From NCBI GenBank assembly GCA_964567785.1, contig CAZMOK010000003.1:1-64000 (forward strand): DNA of 64,000 nt, written 5' to 3'. This DNA comes from CAZMOK01 sp964567785 (GTDB lineage Bacteria; Bacteroidota; Bacteroidia; Bacteroidales; JAGOPY01). The notes under the pieces are model-generated. The model saw nothing but the letters and a program-made list of their open reading frames with translations. It made no database searches and was not told the DNA's origin. The translations under genes were made by a program, and so were the position numbers. Shown piece after piece: positions 32,465-41,189 of the stretch; the first letter of the stretch is position 1; each line of letters begins with the position of its first letter.

Positions 32465-33565
32465 ATGCAAGTTCTCCCCGCATTATTCAATATATTGACA
32501 GGTGTATGCCTTGCAATTGGGGTCTGGCACTTTCTGGCAGGTATTTTCAAGCGTGACAGATACACAAACCTTACTCTTGCAGCTCTGAGTATATCAGTCG
32601 CTTTCTACTTGATCTTTAGAAAATTATGTTATGAGGCTGCTGATATATCTTCCTTCGTGATCTATATCAAGTTCGCCATGATGTTTCTAAGCCTGTCGGG
32701 TATTTCACTTGCCTGGTTCATTTTCCATTACACCCGGGATAAGACTTACTGGGCAGTAACAGCAATAACTTCCGCGTATATAGTTCTGATTATTATCAAT
32801 ATATTTTCGCCTGAGAGTATCCTATACAAGGAAGTCATTTCACTCAGGGAAGGTACATTGCCGTGGGGCGAAACCTATTTCTACCCCGAAGCTGCAATAC
32901 ACACGTGGCATTTTCTTGTCGATTTTTCCATCCTGATCCTCATCACGTATATGATTTACTCGGCATACCGCATGTATAATTATGGCATCAGGGATGTGGC
33001 GTTGTTCTTTGTGATACAGGTCTTTATTGTTGTTTTTGCGGTTGTTTATGACTACCTGGTACTGAACCAATACCTGGAATCCCCGTATCTGCTGCCGGTA
33101 TTCCTGGTTCTTTTCACTATTTCAATGAGTCTGTCAATGTTCTTCGGGGTGCTGTCTGTTACCAGAATGACCGATGAGATCAGGGAAAAAGAAGAAATGT
33201 GGGAAACACTTTTCGATAAGGTAAATCTTATTGTGGTAGGTCTTAATAGGATGGGAAATATTGATTACATCAACCCCTATTTCCTGGAGCTAACAGGTTA
33301 TGAGGCGGATGAAGTGATTGGAAAGGACTGGTTCGATAAGTTCCTGCCCAATGCAGTCACATATGATGTCCAGGGGGCTTTTTTGGAAGTGTTAAAAAAT
33401 AACTTCCATGCTCAGTATAAAAATCCCATACTCACCAAAGAAGGAGATGAAAGGATGATCGAATGGTTCAATGTGAGATTGGTGGACAAAAACGGAAAAA
33501 TCTCGGGTAGCCTCAGCATTGGGGTAGATATCACGAAGTACCTTAAAAATGAGGAAGAAAAGTAA
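32465..33565 (+). CDS. 7TM sensor protein with C-terminal PAS domain, no kinase
   Basis: 366 aa. Seven hydrophobic segments fill residues ~1-235 (LFNILTGVCLAIGVWHFLAG; LALSISVAFYLIF-like; FAMMFLSLSGISLAWFIFHY; AVTAITSAYIVLIIINIF; WHFLVDFSILILITYMIY; VALFFVIQVFIVVFAVVYDY; LPVFLVLFTISMSLSMFF), like the N-terminal 7TM module of histidine kinases. A PAS domain covers ~250-360 (LNRMGNIDYINPYFLELTGY, GKDWFDKFLP, GSLSIGVDITKYL). The reading frame ends cleanly after the PAS/PAC boundary, so no HisKA, HATPase or GGDEF output exists. It would need a partner protein for signalling. Confidence 0.75.
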   Translation: MQVLPALFNILTGVCLAIGVWHFLAGIFKRDRYTNLTLAALSISVAFYLIFRKLCYEAADISSFVIYIKFAMMFLSLSGISLAWFIFHYTRDKTYWAVTAITSAYIVLIIINIFSPESILYKEVISLREGTLPWGETYFYPEAAIHTWHFLVDFSILILITYMIYSAYRMYNYGIRDVALFFVIQVFIVVFAVVYDYLVLNQYLESPYLLPVFLVLFTISMSLSMFFGVLSVTRMTDEIREKEEMWETLFDKVNLIVVGLNRMGNIDYINPYFLELTGYEADEVIGKDWFDKFLPNAVTYDVQGAFLEVLKNNFHAQYKNPILTKEGDERMIEWFNVRLVDKNGKISGSLSIGVDITKYLKNEEEK

Positions 33566-33586
33566 ATTTACTTGAAATTTTGCCAA

Positions 33587-34399
33587 TCAGATTTTTTCTG
33601 CGTCCCACTCCCTGAAGATTCTTTGCAATTCCCTGATTCCGTCGGTTAAAGCAGCAGGGCCGGGCTGGAGGATTATTGCCGAATCAATTTCGTGGATATT
33701 GTCATTCCTGATGGCCTCGATCCCTTTCCATCCTTTTCTTTTAAGTAATGATTTTTTGTTGAACGGTTTACCGCACCAGGAAGCGATGTAAATATCGGGG
33801 TTCCTTTCAATGATCTTATTGTCGTTAGTGATTGTACGGCTTTTAGCGTCAGGATGCCTGGAAAGGTCAGTGAAAACATCATCTCCGCCTGCAGTTGAAA
33901 TAAGCTCCGAAACCCATTTTATGCAAGAGATCCTTGGTTTGTCCCACTCTTCAAAATATACCTTTGGTCTTGATTTCAGTATTTTTGATTCCTCCTTTAT
34001 CTTGTCGAGACCCTGCTTAAGGCTCATGACCAGCTCCAGCGCCTTTTCTCTTTTTCCCACAAGTGTGCCTGTTACCAGGATAGTGTCCAGGATCTCACCT
34101 ATTGATCTCTGATTGAAGATCAGAACATTCAGTCCTTTTTTGATCAGTTTTGAGGCAAGAGTTGCCTGAACATCTGAAAACCCGATCACCAGATCGGGCT
34201 TCATTTTAACTATTTTCTCGATGTCGGCATCAAGAAAAGAAGCCAGTTTCGGCTTTTCCTTTTTCGCCTCAGGTGGCCTCACCGTATAGATCGTAATACC
34301 TGCTATCCTGTCCTCTTCACCTAAAAGATAAAGGGTCTCTGTGGTTTCCTCGGTGAGGCAGACTATTTTTTCCGGCAATGTGGGAATATAATCTATCAT
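33587..34399 (-). CDS. BtuF-like substrate-binding protein without signal peptide
   Basis: 270 aa of the periplasmic-binding-protein 2 (cobalamin/iron-siderophore) family. Seen: PEKIVCLTEETTETLYLLGEEDRIAGITIYT (in part), KPDLVIGFSDVQATLA, DTILVTGTLVGKREKALELV, KVYFEEWDKPR, WVSELISTAGGDDVF and NPDIYIASWCGKPF. Members normally bind vitamin B12 or ferric chelates in the periplasm, but this protein starts directly with the first lobe (MIDYIPTLPEKIV) and has no export signal or lipobox. No BtuC/BtuD gene is nearby. Either it works in the cytoplasm or the true start was misplaced; no better start is visible upstream. Confidence 0.75.
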   Translation of the reverse strand: MIDYIPTLPEKIVCLTEETTETLYLLGEEDRIAGITIYTVRPPEAKKEKPKLASFLDADIEKIVKMKPDLVIGFSDVQATLASKLIKKGLNVLIFNQRSIGEILDTILVTGTLVGKREKALELVMSLKQGLDKIKEESKILKSRPKVYFEEWDKPRISCIKWVSELISTAGGDDVFTDLSRHPDAKSRTITNDNKIIERNPDIYIASWCGKPFNKKSLLKRKGWKGIEAIRNDNIHEIDSAIILQPGPAALTDGIRELQRIFREWDAEKI

Positions 34400-34470
34400 A
34401 TTCGTTTTGATTTACTTACAATATAATAATTTTTGATTTACTGCGAAGTATACCTGAATACTAATAACAA

Positions 34471-34478
34471 TATCTTTG
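34471..34478 (+). promoter_or_regulatory. Putative -7 element of hypA
   Basis: TATCTTTG (TAnnTTTG type) 32 bp before the hypA ATG, consistent with its own promoter apart from the main hyp operon. No Rex-type palindrome is visible here. Confidence 0.55.
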
Positions 34479-34509
34479 CAACGAAGTTTAACTCCCGGAA
34501 GAAATAAAC

Positions 34510-34851
34510 ATGCACGAACTTTCAGTAGCGCACAGTATAGTGGAAATGGTTGAGGAAAGGGCAAAAGAAGAGGGGGCCGTGAAGGTTACCAGGGTTGAGC
34601 TTGAAATAGGCGAAATGGCCGGTATTGAATATGATGCACTTGAATTTGCCTGGGATGTTGCCGTTGAACATAGCCTGCTGAACAATTCCGAGCTGGTCAT
34701 CAGGAAGATCGAAGCGGTTGCAGGGTGCCTTGAATGTGATCACCGATATCACGTAACCTCAGCTTTCGACCCCTGCCCGAATTGTGGAAGTATCAGGTCA
34801 GATATCATTAAAGGCCGGGAATTGAGAGTTTCCTCATTTTTAATCGATTGA
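34510..34851 (+). CDS. hypA: Hydrogenase nickel metallochaperone HypA
   Basis: 113 aa, normal length. Starts MHELSVAHSIVEMVEE, where the N-terminal MHE binds nickel. The structural zinc site is CLECDHRYHV plus CPNCGS (~73-97). It brings nickel, with HypB, to the HoxH precursor. Unlike the other hyp genes it stands alone about 14 kb from hypF and 7 kb after the hox operon, with its own predicted promoter. It completes the hypABCDEF set in the window. Confidence 0.96.
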   Translation: MHELSVAHSIVEMVEERAKEEGAVKVTRVELEIGEMAGIEYDALEFAWDVAVEHSLLNNSELVIRKIEAVAGCLECDHRYHVTSAFDPCPNCGSIRSDIIKGRELRVSSFLID

Positions 34852-34924
34852 TAAAGGTCTGATTGAATCCGGAAACCTTTTGATCAGATAAACTAGTGAG
34901 CCCCTGCTTTCTTTGTTTGAGAGG

Positions 34925-36244
34925 TTATTTTTTGCCTGAAAAGTTCAGGAGAAGTAATCCGCTAACGGCCGAGAGAAATGAAGCAGTGAATATGCCAATC
35001 TTGGCAACCTGTATCTGGTGTTCATCAATAAAAGCCAGGTTGGCAATAAAAATAGACATTGTAAACCCTATCCCGGCCATCAGACCTGCCCCGGTTATCT
35101 GTCTCCAGTTTACACCTGCCGGTAATACAGCCAGTTTCAGCTTTACCAAGATCCTTGAGAGTATTGTAATACCCAAAACCTTACCTATGAACAGACCAGA
35201 GATTATTCCAATGGCAATAGGATTGGAAAGGATATTGAGAATGTTTTCCTGCAGCCTTACTCCCGCATTGGCCAGGGCAAATAACGGAAGGATAAAATAG
35301 GTAACTATAGGGTGGAGTGAATGCTCCAGCCTCTGAAGCGGAGTATGTGCATCACCGCACAATTTTTGCATCTTGTTGATAATGTGTGCCTGGTGTTTTG
35401 TGAGAAAAGCCTTATTTGCCGGTGCTGCCTTCTTAAAATCATCTGAAAGCTTGCGCATGTCGTCAATAAGTATTCCCCCCTTAATTTTTGTCCTGACGGG
35501 AATTGTCAGGGCAACCAGAACACCTGCGATCGTTGCATGGACCCCTGAATTGAGAAAAGAAAGCCATACGCCGGCAAAGCCCACAAGAGCATAAAAGGAA
35601 GTCCTCCTTATACCCAGTCGGTTGGCGCCGATAAGCAGCGCCAGAAAAATTGCGGCATTGAGCAGTTCCCCTGTGTTAATGGCATCTGTGTAGAAAAAGG
35701 CAATCACCAAAATGGCACCAAGGTCGTCTGCTACAGCAAGTGCGGTGAGAAAGATCTTGACATTGATATTCACCTTCTTCCCAAGAAGCGACATCAGGCC
35801 TACAGCGAATGCAATATCTGTTGCCATCGGGATTCCCCATCCGCTTAGGTTTTGAGGAATACCCGCGTTGAAGATAGTATAAATGACAGCCGGGAAGAGC
35901 ATTCCGCCTATTGCAGCAGCAATGGGCAGGCTGGCCTTCCTGGGGGTTGAAAGCTCACCGTCAACCACTTCCCTTTTGATTTCAAGGCCTATCATGTAAA
36001 AGAAGACTGCCATCAGGCCATCGTTTATCCAGTGGTGCAGAGAGAGTTTCAATTCGTAGTCGGCAATGGAAAAACCTAAATATGTTTTGTGCCACAATTT
36101 TTCATATAGCTCGTAATAGCCAGAGTTGGCCCATATCATGGCAAGTATCGTGGAAAGCAACAGAAGAAGGCCGCCTACGGCCTCTCCCTGGATGAATTTC
36201 CTGATATTGAAGCGAGATTGTTTTCCACCGGACTCGGATTTCAT
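34925..36244 (-). CDS. nhaA: Na+/H+ antiporter NhaA
   Basis: 439 aa with about 12 membrane segments. Exchanges internal Na+ for external H+ under alkaline or saline conditions. Seen: EAVGGLLLLLSTILAMIWANS, DGLMAVFFYMIGLEIKRE, GWGIPMATDIAFAVGLMSLLG, the ion-binding Asp pair ALAVADDLGAILVIAFFY, SGVHATIAGVL and GINWRQ-type end GVNWRQITGAGLMAGIGFTMS. Intact and monocistronic, convergent with hypA. Confidence 0.95.
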   Translation of the reverse strand: MKSESGGKQSRFNIRKFIQGEAVGGLLLLLSTILAMIWANSGYYELYEKLWHKTYLGFSIADYELKLSLHHWINDGLMAVFFYMIGLEIKREVVDGELSTPRKASLPIAAAIGGMLFPAVIYTIFNAGIPQNLSGWGIPMATDIAFAVGLMSLLGKKVNINVKIFLTALAVADDLGAILVIAFFYTDAINTGELLNAAIFLALLIGANRLGIRRTSFYALVGFAGVWLSFLNSGVHATIAGVLVALTIPVRTKIKGGILIDDMRKLSDDFKKAAPANKAFLTKHQAHIINKMQKLCGDAHTPLQRLEHSLHPIVTYFILPLFALANAGVRLQENILNILSNPIAIGIISGLFIGKVLGITILSRILVKLKLAVLPAGVNWRQITGAGLMAGIGFTMSIFIANLAFIDEHQIQVAKIGIFTASFLSAVSGLLLLNFSGKK

Positions 36245-36358
36245 TGCGTTAAATTTAAAGGCGCGAAATTAGAAATTATATCTTTATTCAATATGCTAAA
36301 TCAGATAAAAATTCAGCAAACAAAGAAATACAAACCTTTGTTTTGCTAAAAACTAAAT

Positions 36359-36726
36359 ATGGAAATGAACTATAAATTATTTGGAAGAAGCGCCTGAAGG
36401 TTTCTGAAGTGTGCCTTGGTTCAATGACTTTTGGCACTGAATGGGGCTGGGGCTGTGATGAAAAGATCAGCAGGGAAATATTTGAAACCTTTGTGGAAGC
36501 AGGAGGCAATTTCATTGATACTGCTAACAGGTATACAGAAGGAACCAGCGAAAGAATGCCGGGTGAGTTTATCAGGTCCGACAGGGACAAATACGTTATT
36601 GCTACCAAATATACTTTGTTCGGCAGATTAGGTGATGTGAGCCGGGTGGAACTGGGCTTCCCGCATGAATTCTTGAATAATCAGCGCATCCGTGACGTCA
36701 TCTTTGGAGTAACTTATGATAAAATG
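36359..36726 (+). pseudogene. Decayed aldo/keto reductase
   Basis: Reading from ATG 36359 gives MEMNYKLFGRSA-stop. One base missing at about 36392 (GC for an expected GGC glycine codon) would join it to the next frame, LKVSEVCLGSMTFGTEWGWG, the usual AKR start. The frame continues through GGNFIDTANRYTEG and DKYVIATKYTLFGRLGDV, then jumps directly to VELGFPHEFLNNQRIRDVIFG, which resembles the AKR C-terminus. About 200 central residues, including the catalytic Lys/His region, are gone. It ends against the stop of the convergent isochorismatase gene. Confidence 0.8.
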
Positions 36727-36731
36727 AAATT

Positions 36732-37307
36732 TCAATTAGCTTCGATGAATTCCGAGGCATTCATGATAGTGGCGTAACTTCCCTTAAGGGTGCTGAGAGT
36801 TGAATAGTGGACATCATCCCAGTTTATTGTCTTGTCGCCATATTTCAAATTCCTTGTAGTACAGGCATCTGAAATCACAGTGCACCTGAACCCTTTGTCT
36901 GCAGCAGCACGCGTAGTGGCTTCCACACACATATGGGTCTGCATACCTGCAATGACGACCTCTTTGATGTTGTTCTTCCTCAAATACTCAAGTAAGCCGG
37001 TATCCCTGAAACTATTTGCGAAATCCTTTGAGAAAACTTTTTCTCCTTCCTCAGGAGCCACAGTCTGGTGAATATTCCCCCCTGGTTCATAATTATGCCT
37101 TACATGGATAACGGGACCTCCGTTCTTCCTGAAATGTTCAAGTACCTTAAAGGCATTGTCAGCAGCTTTTTCCGGATTGACCAGCTCTGCATCACCGCCG
37201 GGAAAATAAAAGTCCTGAATATCGATAATTATCAGTGCCCTTTCTTTTTGAGAATAGGAAACCAGGCTGAGGGCAATTAATGAAAAGGTAAGCAGTAATG
37301 TTCTCAT
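36732..37307 (-). CDS. Exported isochorismatase-family cysteine hydrolase
   Basis: 191 aa. Signal peptide in about residues 1-19 (LLLTFSLIALSLVSYSQ), so probably periplasmic, which is less usual for this family. Catalytic triad candidates: Asp in ALIIIDIQDFYF (~30), Lys in FSKDFANSF (~95), and Cys in VVIAGMQTHMCVEATTRAA (~125). The family includes nicotinamidases and N-carbamoyl hydrolases; the substrate cannot be told from sequence. Monocistronic, facing the AKR remnant. Confidence 0.85.
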   Translation of the reverse strand: MRTLLLTFSLIALSLVSYSQKERALIIIDIQDFYFPGGDAELVNPEKAADNAFKVLEHFRKNGGPVIHVRHNYEPGGNIHQTVAPEEGEKVFSKDFANSFRDTGLLEYLRKNNIKEVVIAGMQTHMCVEATTRAAADKGFRCTVISDACTTRNLKYGDKTINWDDVHYSTLSTLKGSYATIMNASEFIEAN

Positions 37308-37443
37308 AACAGTATCATGTGTTTTGCCTGTTAAACAGTTTAAATTGTTTTTTTGTTAAGCGCATGGGTAATTTAAGCACCGAAACTGACAAATTTATAG
37401 AATCAATCCTTATCTTTGGTTGCAATCAAAAATTAGCAAACCA

Positions 37444-38121
37444 ATGGAACCGTCCGGCCCTGATTTTATTGAGAAACCGCAACCCACTGTTGGTGGCGCC
37501 TATGAACATTCATTTGATACCATGAAAAAAAGCTTTATCGAGCTTTTACTGATCATCATTATTTCAGCTATTTTATTCCTACCCCTCGGTATTTTTGAGG
37601 CCGCAATGGAATCATCGGGTGATGTTTCCTGGCAGGCAGGCCTTTTCAATTTTTTCTATGGTATCCTCATCGGGATACCTCTTGAATTTGGTGTTGCATG
37701 GGCTTTCCTGAAAGCGGTGAGGGGAGAGAAGGTTGAGATCAGGGATCTCTTTGTCCCATTCAACAACTGGCTGAACGTTATGGGGGCCGGCATACTTTCG
37801 GGCGTTATCATAGGTTTTGGCATACTGCTGCTTATCATACCCGGGATAATCTTTGCCTGTAAGCTGGCCTTTGTTCCATACCTGGTAATGGACAAAGACA
37901 TGGAACCGGTTGCAGCTATCAAGAAAAGCTGGGAGATGACCAACGGCTATGCAATAACAATTTTCCTGATGTACCTGCTGGCCATACCTGTTGCCATACT
38001 CGGGTTCATTCTCCTTATCATTGGAATTATACCTGCTTCTATCTGGATAGAAGGCGCTTTCGCCTCAATATATGAAGCAGTCCTTAAGAGGCAGCAGCCT
38101 GAAATTGCTGAAACTGCCTGA
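37444..38121 (+). CDS. Polytopic membrane protein (DUF975/GDPD-membrane-like)
   Basis: 225 aa from ATG 37444 (MEPSGPDFIEKPQ). Four or five hydrophobic segments: FIELLLIIIISAILFLPLG (~30-50), FNFFYGILIGIPLEFGVAWA, GAGILSGVIIGFGILLLIIPGIIFACKLAFV (two helices with a proline-glycine break) and TIFLMYLLAIPVAILGFILLIIG. The PGIIFACKLAFVPYLVMDKDMEPVAAIKKSWEMTNG stretch (in part: AIKKSWEMTNG) is typical of DUF975/YIP-like integral membrane families. No catalytic motif; function unknown. A TATCTTTG -7-like element lies at 37411-37418. Confidence 0.65.
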   Translation: MEPSGPDFIEKPQPTVGGAYEHSFDTMKKSFIELLLIIIISAILFLPLGIFEAAMESSGDVSWQAGLFNFFYGILIGIPLEFGVAWAFLKAVRGEKVEIRDLFVPFNNWLNVMGAGILSGVIIGFGILLLIIPGIIFACKLAFVPYLVMDKDMEPVAAIKKSWEMTNGYAITIFLMYLLAIPVAILGFILLIIGIIPASIWIEGAFASIYEAVLKRQQPEIAETA

Positions 38122-38129
38122 AAAGGACC

Positions 38130-39791
38130 TTATAATTTAAGAAGGTAGACCTTATTGAGGCTCTCTCTCCTGGTATCAGGGTTCAGGAATTTCCAGGTGA
38201 GGATTTGGACTCTGTAATTATCAAACACTTTTACCGGGTCAGATGATACGGAAACCGCGCGCAGTTCCTTAAGCCCCCTCTCATTGGTTATGACCCAGAA
38301 TTGCTCCTTCAATTCCGTCAACCTTTTTATCTTTCTCGGGTTTGCCTCCGGAGGGGTGTCACCAAGATAGAAATCAAATGCCGAACTGTGATAGTAAACC
38401 TGGTAAATATCTTCATGAGGGATCTCCTTTTCATTGATGTAATCTGCAATTTTTTCTCCTGCCTGGTATTTCACTAATTCAGGGTAAACATGGATATTTA
38501 GGATAAAATTCGCCGTAAATATTGAAAAGAGAGATACCCGGAACCACTTCCTGAATGTATGGCCCTCTAATACAAGAAAATAGAATGCAAGGCCCACAAA
38601 AAGTATCATCGAAATAAATACCCATATTTCAGTAACAGGAAAGATCCACAATGCAAGAAGGGAAGAGGCAACAAGCAGGATCGCTGAAATAAAGTACTGA
38701 ATTGCACCTGTTATTTTCTGACCGGTTCCGGGGGTTCTGCCGGCCTTTTTAATAAGGCTGCTTACCTCCGACGCTGTGAAAATGGAAGCATAGGGAAATA
38801 CAACATATATATAATGAGGTAGCTTGTAGCTCGACCGGGAGAGGATCAGGAAAGTGATGAGAAAGGCCGAAACAGTGACGTATTCAGAGACTGCATTCGA
38901 TTTCAGCCTGGATTTTATCAGTTTTCGGGCTATGATAACAAGGGCGGCCACTGTTAGCAATGACCAGGGCAGAAACGACCATAAAAAGGTGTGAACAAAG
39001 AAAAACGGGCCTGAGCTGTCCTGCCAGTAATTACTTCCGGTGATCCTGCCGAAACTTTGTGTCCAGAAAAAGAACTCCAGCCCGTAGGTGCCATATTGCC
39101 GGTAAAGGCTCATAAGCATAGGTGTAAGGGTTAGCAGGATGATCAATATCCCCGCTATCCATTCGGGCCGGAAGATATCTTTCCATCTTTTCCTTATCAG
39201 CAGGTCTGAACCAAAACCAATTACCGGTACCATAAGTCCAATAGGCCCTTTTGCCATCATCGCAAGGCCTATACCCACGAAGGCCAGAATGAAGTTAACC
39301 GTCCTTTTGCTTTCAAGGTAGGCAGCAAGCTGCCAGGATGCAAATATGACAAAATTGGCAAGCAGCGCATCGGTCCTTACATCATGGTTAATCAGGAACC
39401 AGGCCTGGCAAGAGAACAGGAAAATTGCGGCAAGGAATTGAACATCATGGTCTTTGTAATATATTGATGCCATCCTGTAGGTTGAGTATACCCCTAAAAG
39501 AGTGGCCAGGAAAGTAGGCAGGCGGTAGGCAAATTCAGATAAACCAAAGAGGTAGTAGGAGAAAACTGACAACCAGAAAAGAAGTGGCGGTTTATCAAGG
39601 TAGCGGTCAATGGCCCTGTTCCTGAAATCAATGAGGTCGCCTGATCCAAGCATCTCACGGCTCATTTCTGCATATAGGGATGCATCTATGTCCATGATCC
39701 CAATCAGTGCCATACCCGCAATGTAACTAATGGCACCCAGGGAAAAGATGATTACAGTATTTTGCTTAATTGCCAAACTCAGATTGTACAA
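38130..39791 (-). CDS. ArnT/GT39-like glycosyltransferase
   Basis: 553 aa, about 11-12 membrane segments. First external loop has the family acidic motif: DIDASLYAEMSREMLGSGD, then YLDKPPLLFW, FAYRLPTFLATLLG and DVRTDALLANF. GT83/GT39 members such as ArnT move sugars from polyprenyl-phosphate carriers to lipid A or proteins in the periplasm. The C-terminal ~120 residues form a soluble periplasmic domain (EDIYQVYYHSSAFDFYLGD). The acceptor is unknown. Convergent with the preceding membrane protein gene. Confidence 0.85.
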   Translation of the reverse strand: MYNLSLAIKQNTVIIFSLGAISYIAGMALIGIMDIDASLYAEMSREMLGSGDLIDFRNRAIDRYLDKPPLLFWLSVFSYYLFGLSEFAYRLPTFLATLLGVYSTYRMASIYYKDHDVQFLAAIFLFSCQAWFLINHDVRTDALLANFVIFASWQLAAYLESKRTVNFILAFVGIGLAMMAKGPIGLMVPVIGFGSDLLIRKRWKDIFRPEWIAGILIILLTLTPMLMSLYRQYGTYGLEFFFWTQSFGRITGSNYWQDSSGPFFFVHTFLWSFLPWSLLTVAALVIIARKLIKSRLKSNAVSEYVTVSAFLITFLILSRSSYKLPHYIYVVFPYASIFTASEVSSLIKKAGRTPGTGQKITGAIQYFISAILLVASSLLALWIFPVTEIWVFISMILFVGLAFYFLVLEGHTFRKWFRVSLFSIFTANFILNIHVYPELVKYQAGEKIADYINEKEIPHEDIYQVYYHSSAFDFYLGDTPPEANPRKIKRLTELKEQFWVITNERGLKELRAVSVSSDPVKVFDNYRVQILTWKFLNPDTRRESLNKVYLLKL

Positions 39792-39934
39792 CGGGGATAA
39801 AAATACTAAAAGAAGTTATTAAAAAATATTCATGCATCTGTATGGGGAGGAAAAGATGCTTTTGTTTAAAATACTTCTAAAAAAGTTAAACAATAATTGA
39901 TTGTTCTTGTTTAGTCTTTGGTTTAAGTAATATT

Positions 39935-40345
39935 ATGATAGTAACAGTACACAGAAAAGAGCACTTCAACGCCACACACAGGCTGCACAACCCTAACTGG
40001 GATGATGATAAAAATGAAAGTGTTTTTGGTAAATGTAACAATCCGGAATATCACGGACATAACTATGATCTCATTGTAAGTGTTACCGGTGAAGTAGATA
40101 GAGAGACCGGCTATGTAGTGGACATGAAAGTACTTAAAAACTTGATCAATAAATATGTTATCGAACGCTTCGATCATAAGAATCTTTACACTGATGTGAA
40201 AGATTTCAGCAACTTGAACCCTACGGCTGAGAATATTGCTGTGGTTATCTGGAATATTCTCAGGACAAAAATCAACGGAAATCATCAACTTAAGATCAAA
40301 CTTTATGAAACTGAAAGAAACTTTGTTGAATACAGTGGAAATTGA
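39935..40345 (+). CDS. queD: 6-carboxytetrahydropterin synthase / 6-pyruvoyl-tetrahydropterin synthase family
   Basis: 136 aa, normal length. Zinc ligands: His in FNATHRLHNP (~15) and the two His of YHGHNYDL (~40), with the catalytic Cys in FGKCNNPEYHGH. Also DMKVLKNLINK, FDHKNL, PTAENIAVVIW and a C-terminal YETERNFVEY. It uses dihydroneopterin triphosphate to make 6-carboxytetrahydropterin in the queuosine/7-deazaguanine pathway. The overlapping folE gene makes its substrate. Role in queuosine rather than biopterin is inferred from bacterial context. Confidence 0.9.
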   Translation: MIVTVHRKEHFNATHRLHNPNWDDDKNESVFGKCNNPEYHGHNYDLIVSVTGEVDRETGYVVDMKVLKNLINKYVIERFDHKNLYTDVKDFSNLNPTAENIAVVIWNILRTKINGNHQLKIKLYETERNFVEYSGN

Positions 40346-41054
40346 AAACCACCCCGGGAAGATAAATGGATTCCATACACCGGGGCATGACGACAACAAT
40401 GGCCACGATACAATAGGCGACAATCATGCGGCAACTTCTATAGAAACACCCATGAGGGAAGATGCTTTCAAGATGTCGGATGACGCAAAAGTTGCGATAA
40501 TAGAAAAACATTTTGAAAAGATTATGAACACCCTGGGGCTGGATCTAACCGACGACAGCTTGAAGGGTACTCCCCACAGGGTGGCTAAAATGTACGTGAG
40601 GGAAATATTTCATGGCCTGAAGCCGGAGAACAAACCCAGGATTTCAGTCTTTGATAACAAGTTCAAATATGGTGAAATGCTGGTGGAAAAGAATATTCAG
40701 GTTACCTCAACCTGTGAGCACCATTTTTTGCCTGTCATGGGTAAAGCTCATGTGGCATATGTTTCTTCCGGCAAGGTGATAGGATTGTCGAAGCTGAACA
40801 GGATTGTAGATTACTTTGCAAGAAGGCCACAGGTCCAGGAGCGCATGACCGTTCAGATTGCTGCAATGTTGAAGGAGGTGCTGGATACGGAGGATGTAGC
40901 TGTGCTTATAGATGCCAAACATTACTGTGTTGCCTGTCGTGGAATTCAGGATGAAAGCAGCACTACGATCACATCTGAATACGGAGGTAAATTCAAAGAT
41001 CCTAAGGTGAAAGAAGAATTCCTCAGGTACGTGAATATGGAATTGAAGATATAA
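40305..41054 (+). CDS. folE: GTP cyclohydrolase I
   Basis: 249 aa from ATG 40305, overlapping queD by 41 bp in another frame. Makes 7,8-dihydroneopterin triphosphate from GTP, feeding both folate and QueD. The core shows LDLTDDSLKGTPHRVAKMYV, zinc/catalytic STCEHHFLPVMGKAHVAY, GLSKLNRIVDYFARRPQVQERM and YCVACRGIQDESSTTITSE. The ~60 N-terminal residues before the core include GHDDNNGHDTIGDNHAATS; a shorter start (MREDAFKM) is possible but the upstream part resembles other Bacteroidota FolE. A good terminator follows. Confidence 0.93.
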   Translation: MKLKETLLNTVEIENHPGKINGFHTPGHDDNNGHDTIGDNHAATSIETPMREDAFKMSDDAKVAIIEKHFEKIMNTLGLDLTDDSLKGTPHRVAKMYVREIFHGLKPENKPRISVFDNKFKYGEMLVEKNIQVTSTCEHHFLPVMGKAHVAYVSSGKVIGLSKLNRIVDYFARRPQVQERMTVQIAAMLKEVLDTEDVAVLIDAKHYCVACRGIQDESSTTITSEYGGKFKDPKVKEEFLRYVNMELKI

Positions 41055-41112
41055 ACGCTCTCATAAGGCCGATTAATTTTTGTTAATAGCTTTATGAATT
41101 TCGCTTCTAAAA

Positions 41113-41140
41113 GAACCCGGAGTCTTTCCGGGTTTTTTTT
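41113..41140 (+). terminator. Rho-independent terminator of queD-folE
   Basis: Stem AACCCGGA (41113-41120) / TCCGGGTT (41125-41132), 4-nt loop, followed by a T-run. Confidence 0.88.
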
Positions 41141-41141
41141 A

Positions 41142-41170
41142 TAAAAAAAGCCGGACTTACTGCCCGGCTT
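41142..41170 (-). terminator. Rho-independent terminator of the CDGSH gene
   Basis: On the minus strand, stem AAGCCGG / CCGGCTT (41164-41170 and 41148-41154) with a 9-nt loop, then a T-run. Back to back with the folE terminator, so the two convergent genes each have their own. Confidence 0.8.
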
Positions 41171-41189
41171 CGAATGATTAGTAGTGTTT

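Noticed and set aside
34400..34509. Cobalamin riboswitch near the BtuF-like gene
   Set aside because: The spacer is only about 110 bp and shows no B12-box-like sequence.
36409..36777. A genuine 122-aa small reductase
   Set aside because: It lacks the AKR catalytic region and the true N-terminus lies in another frame, so it is a pseudogene.
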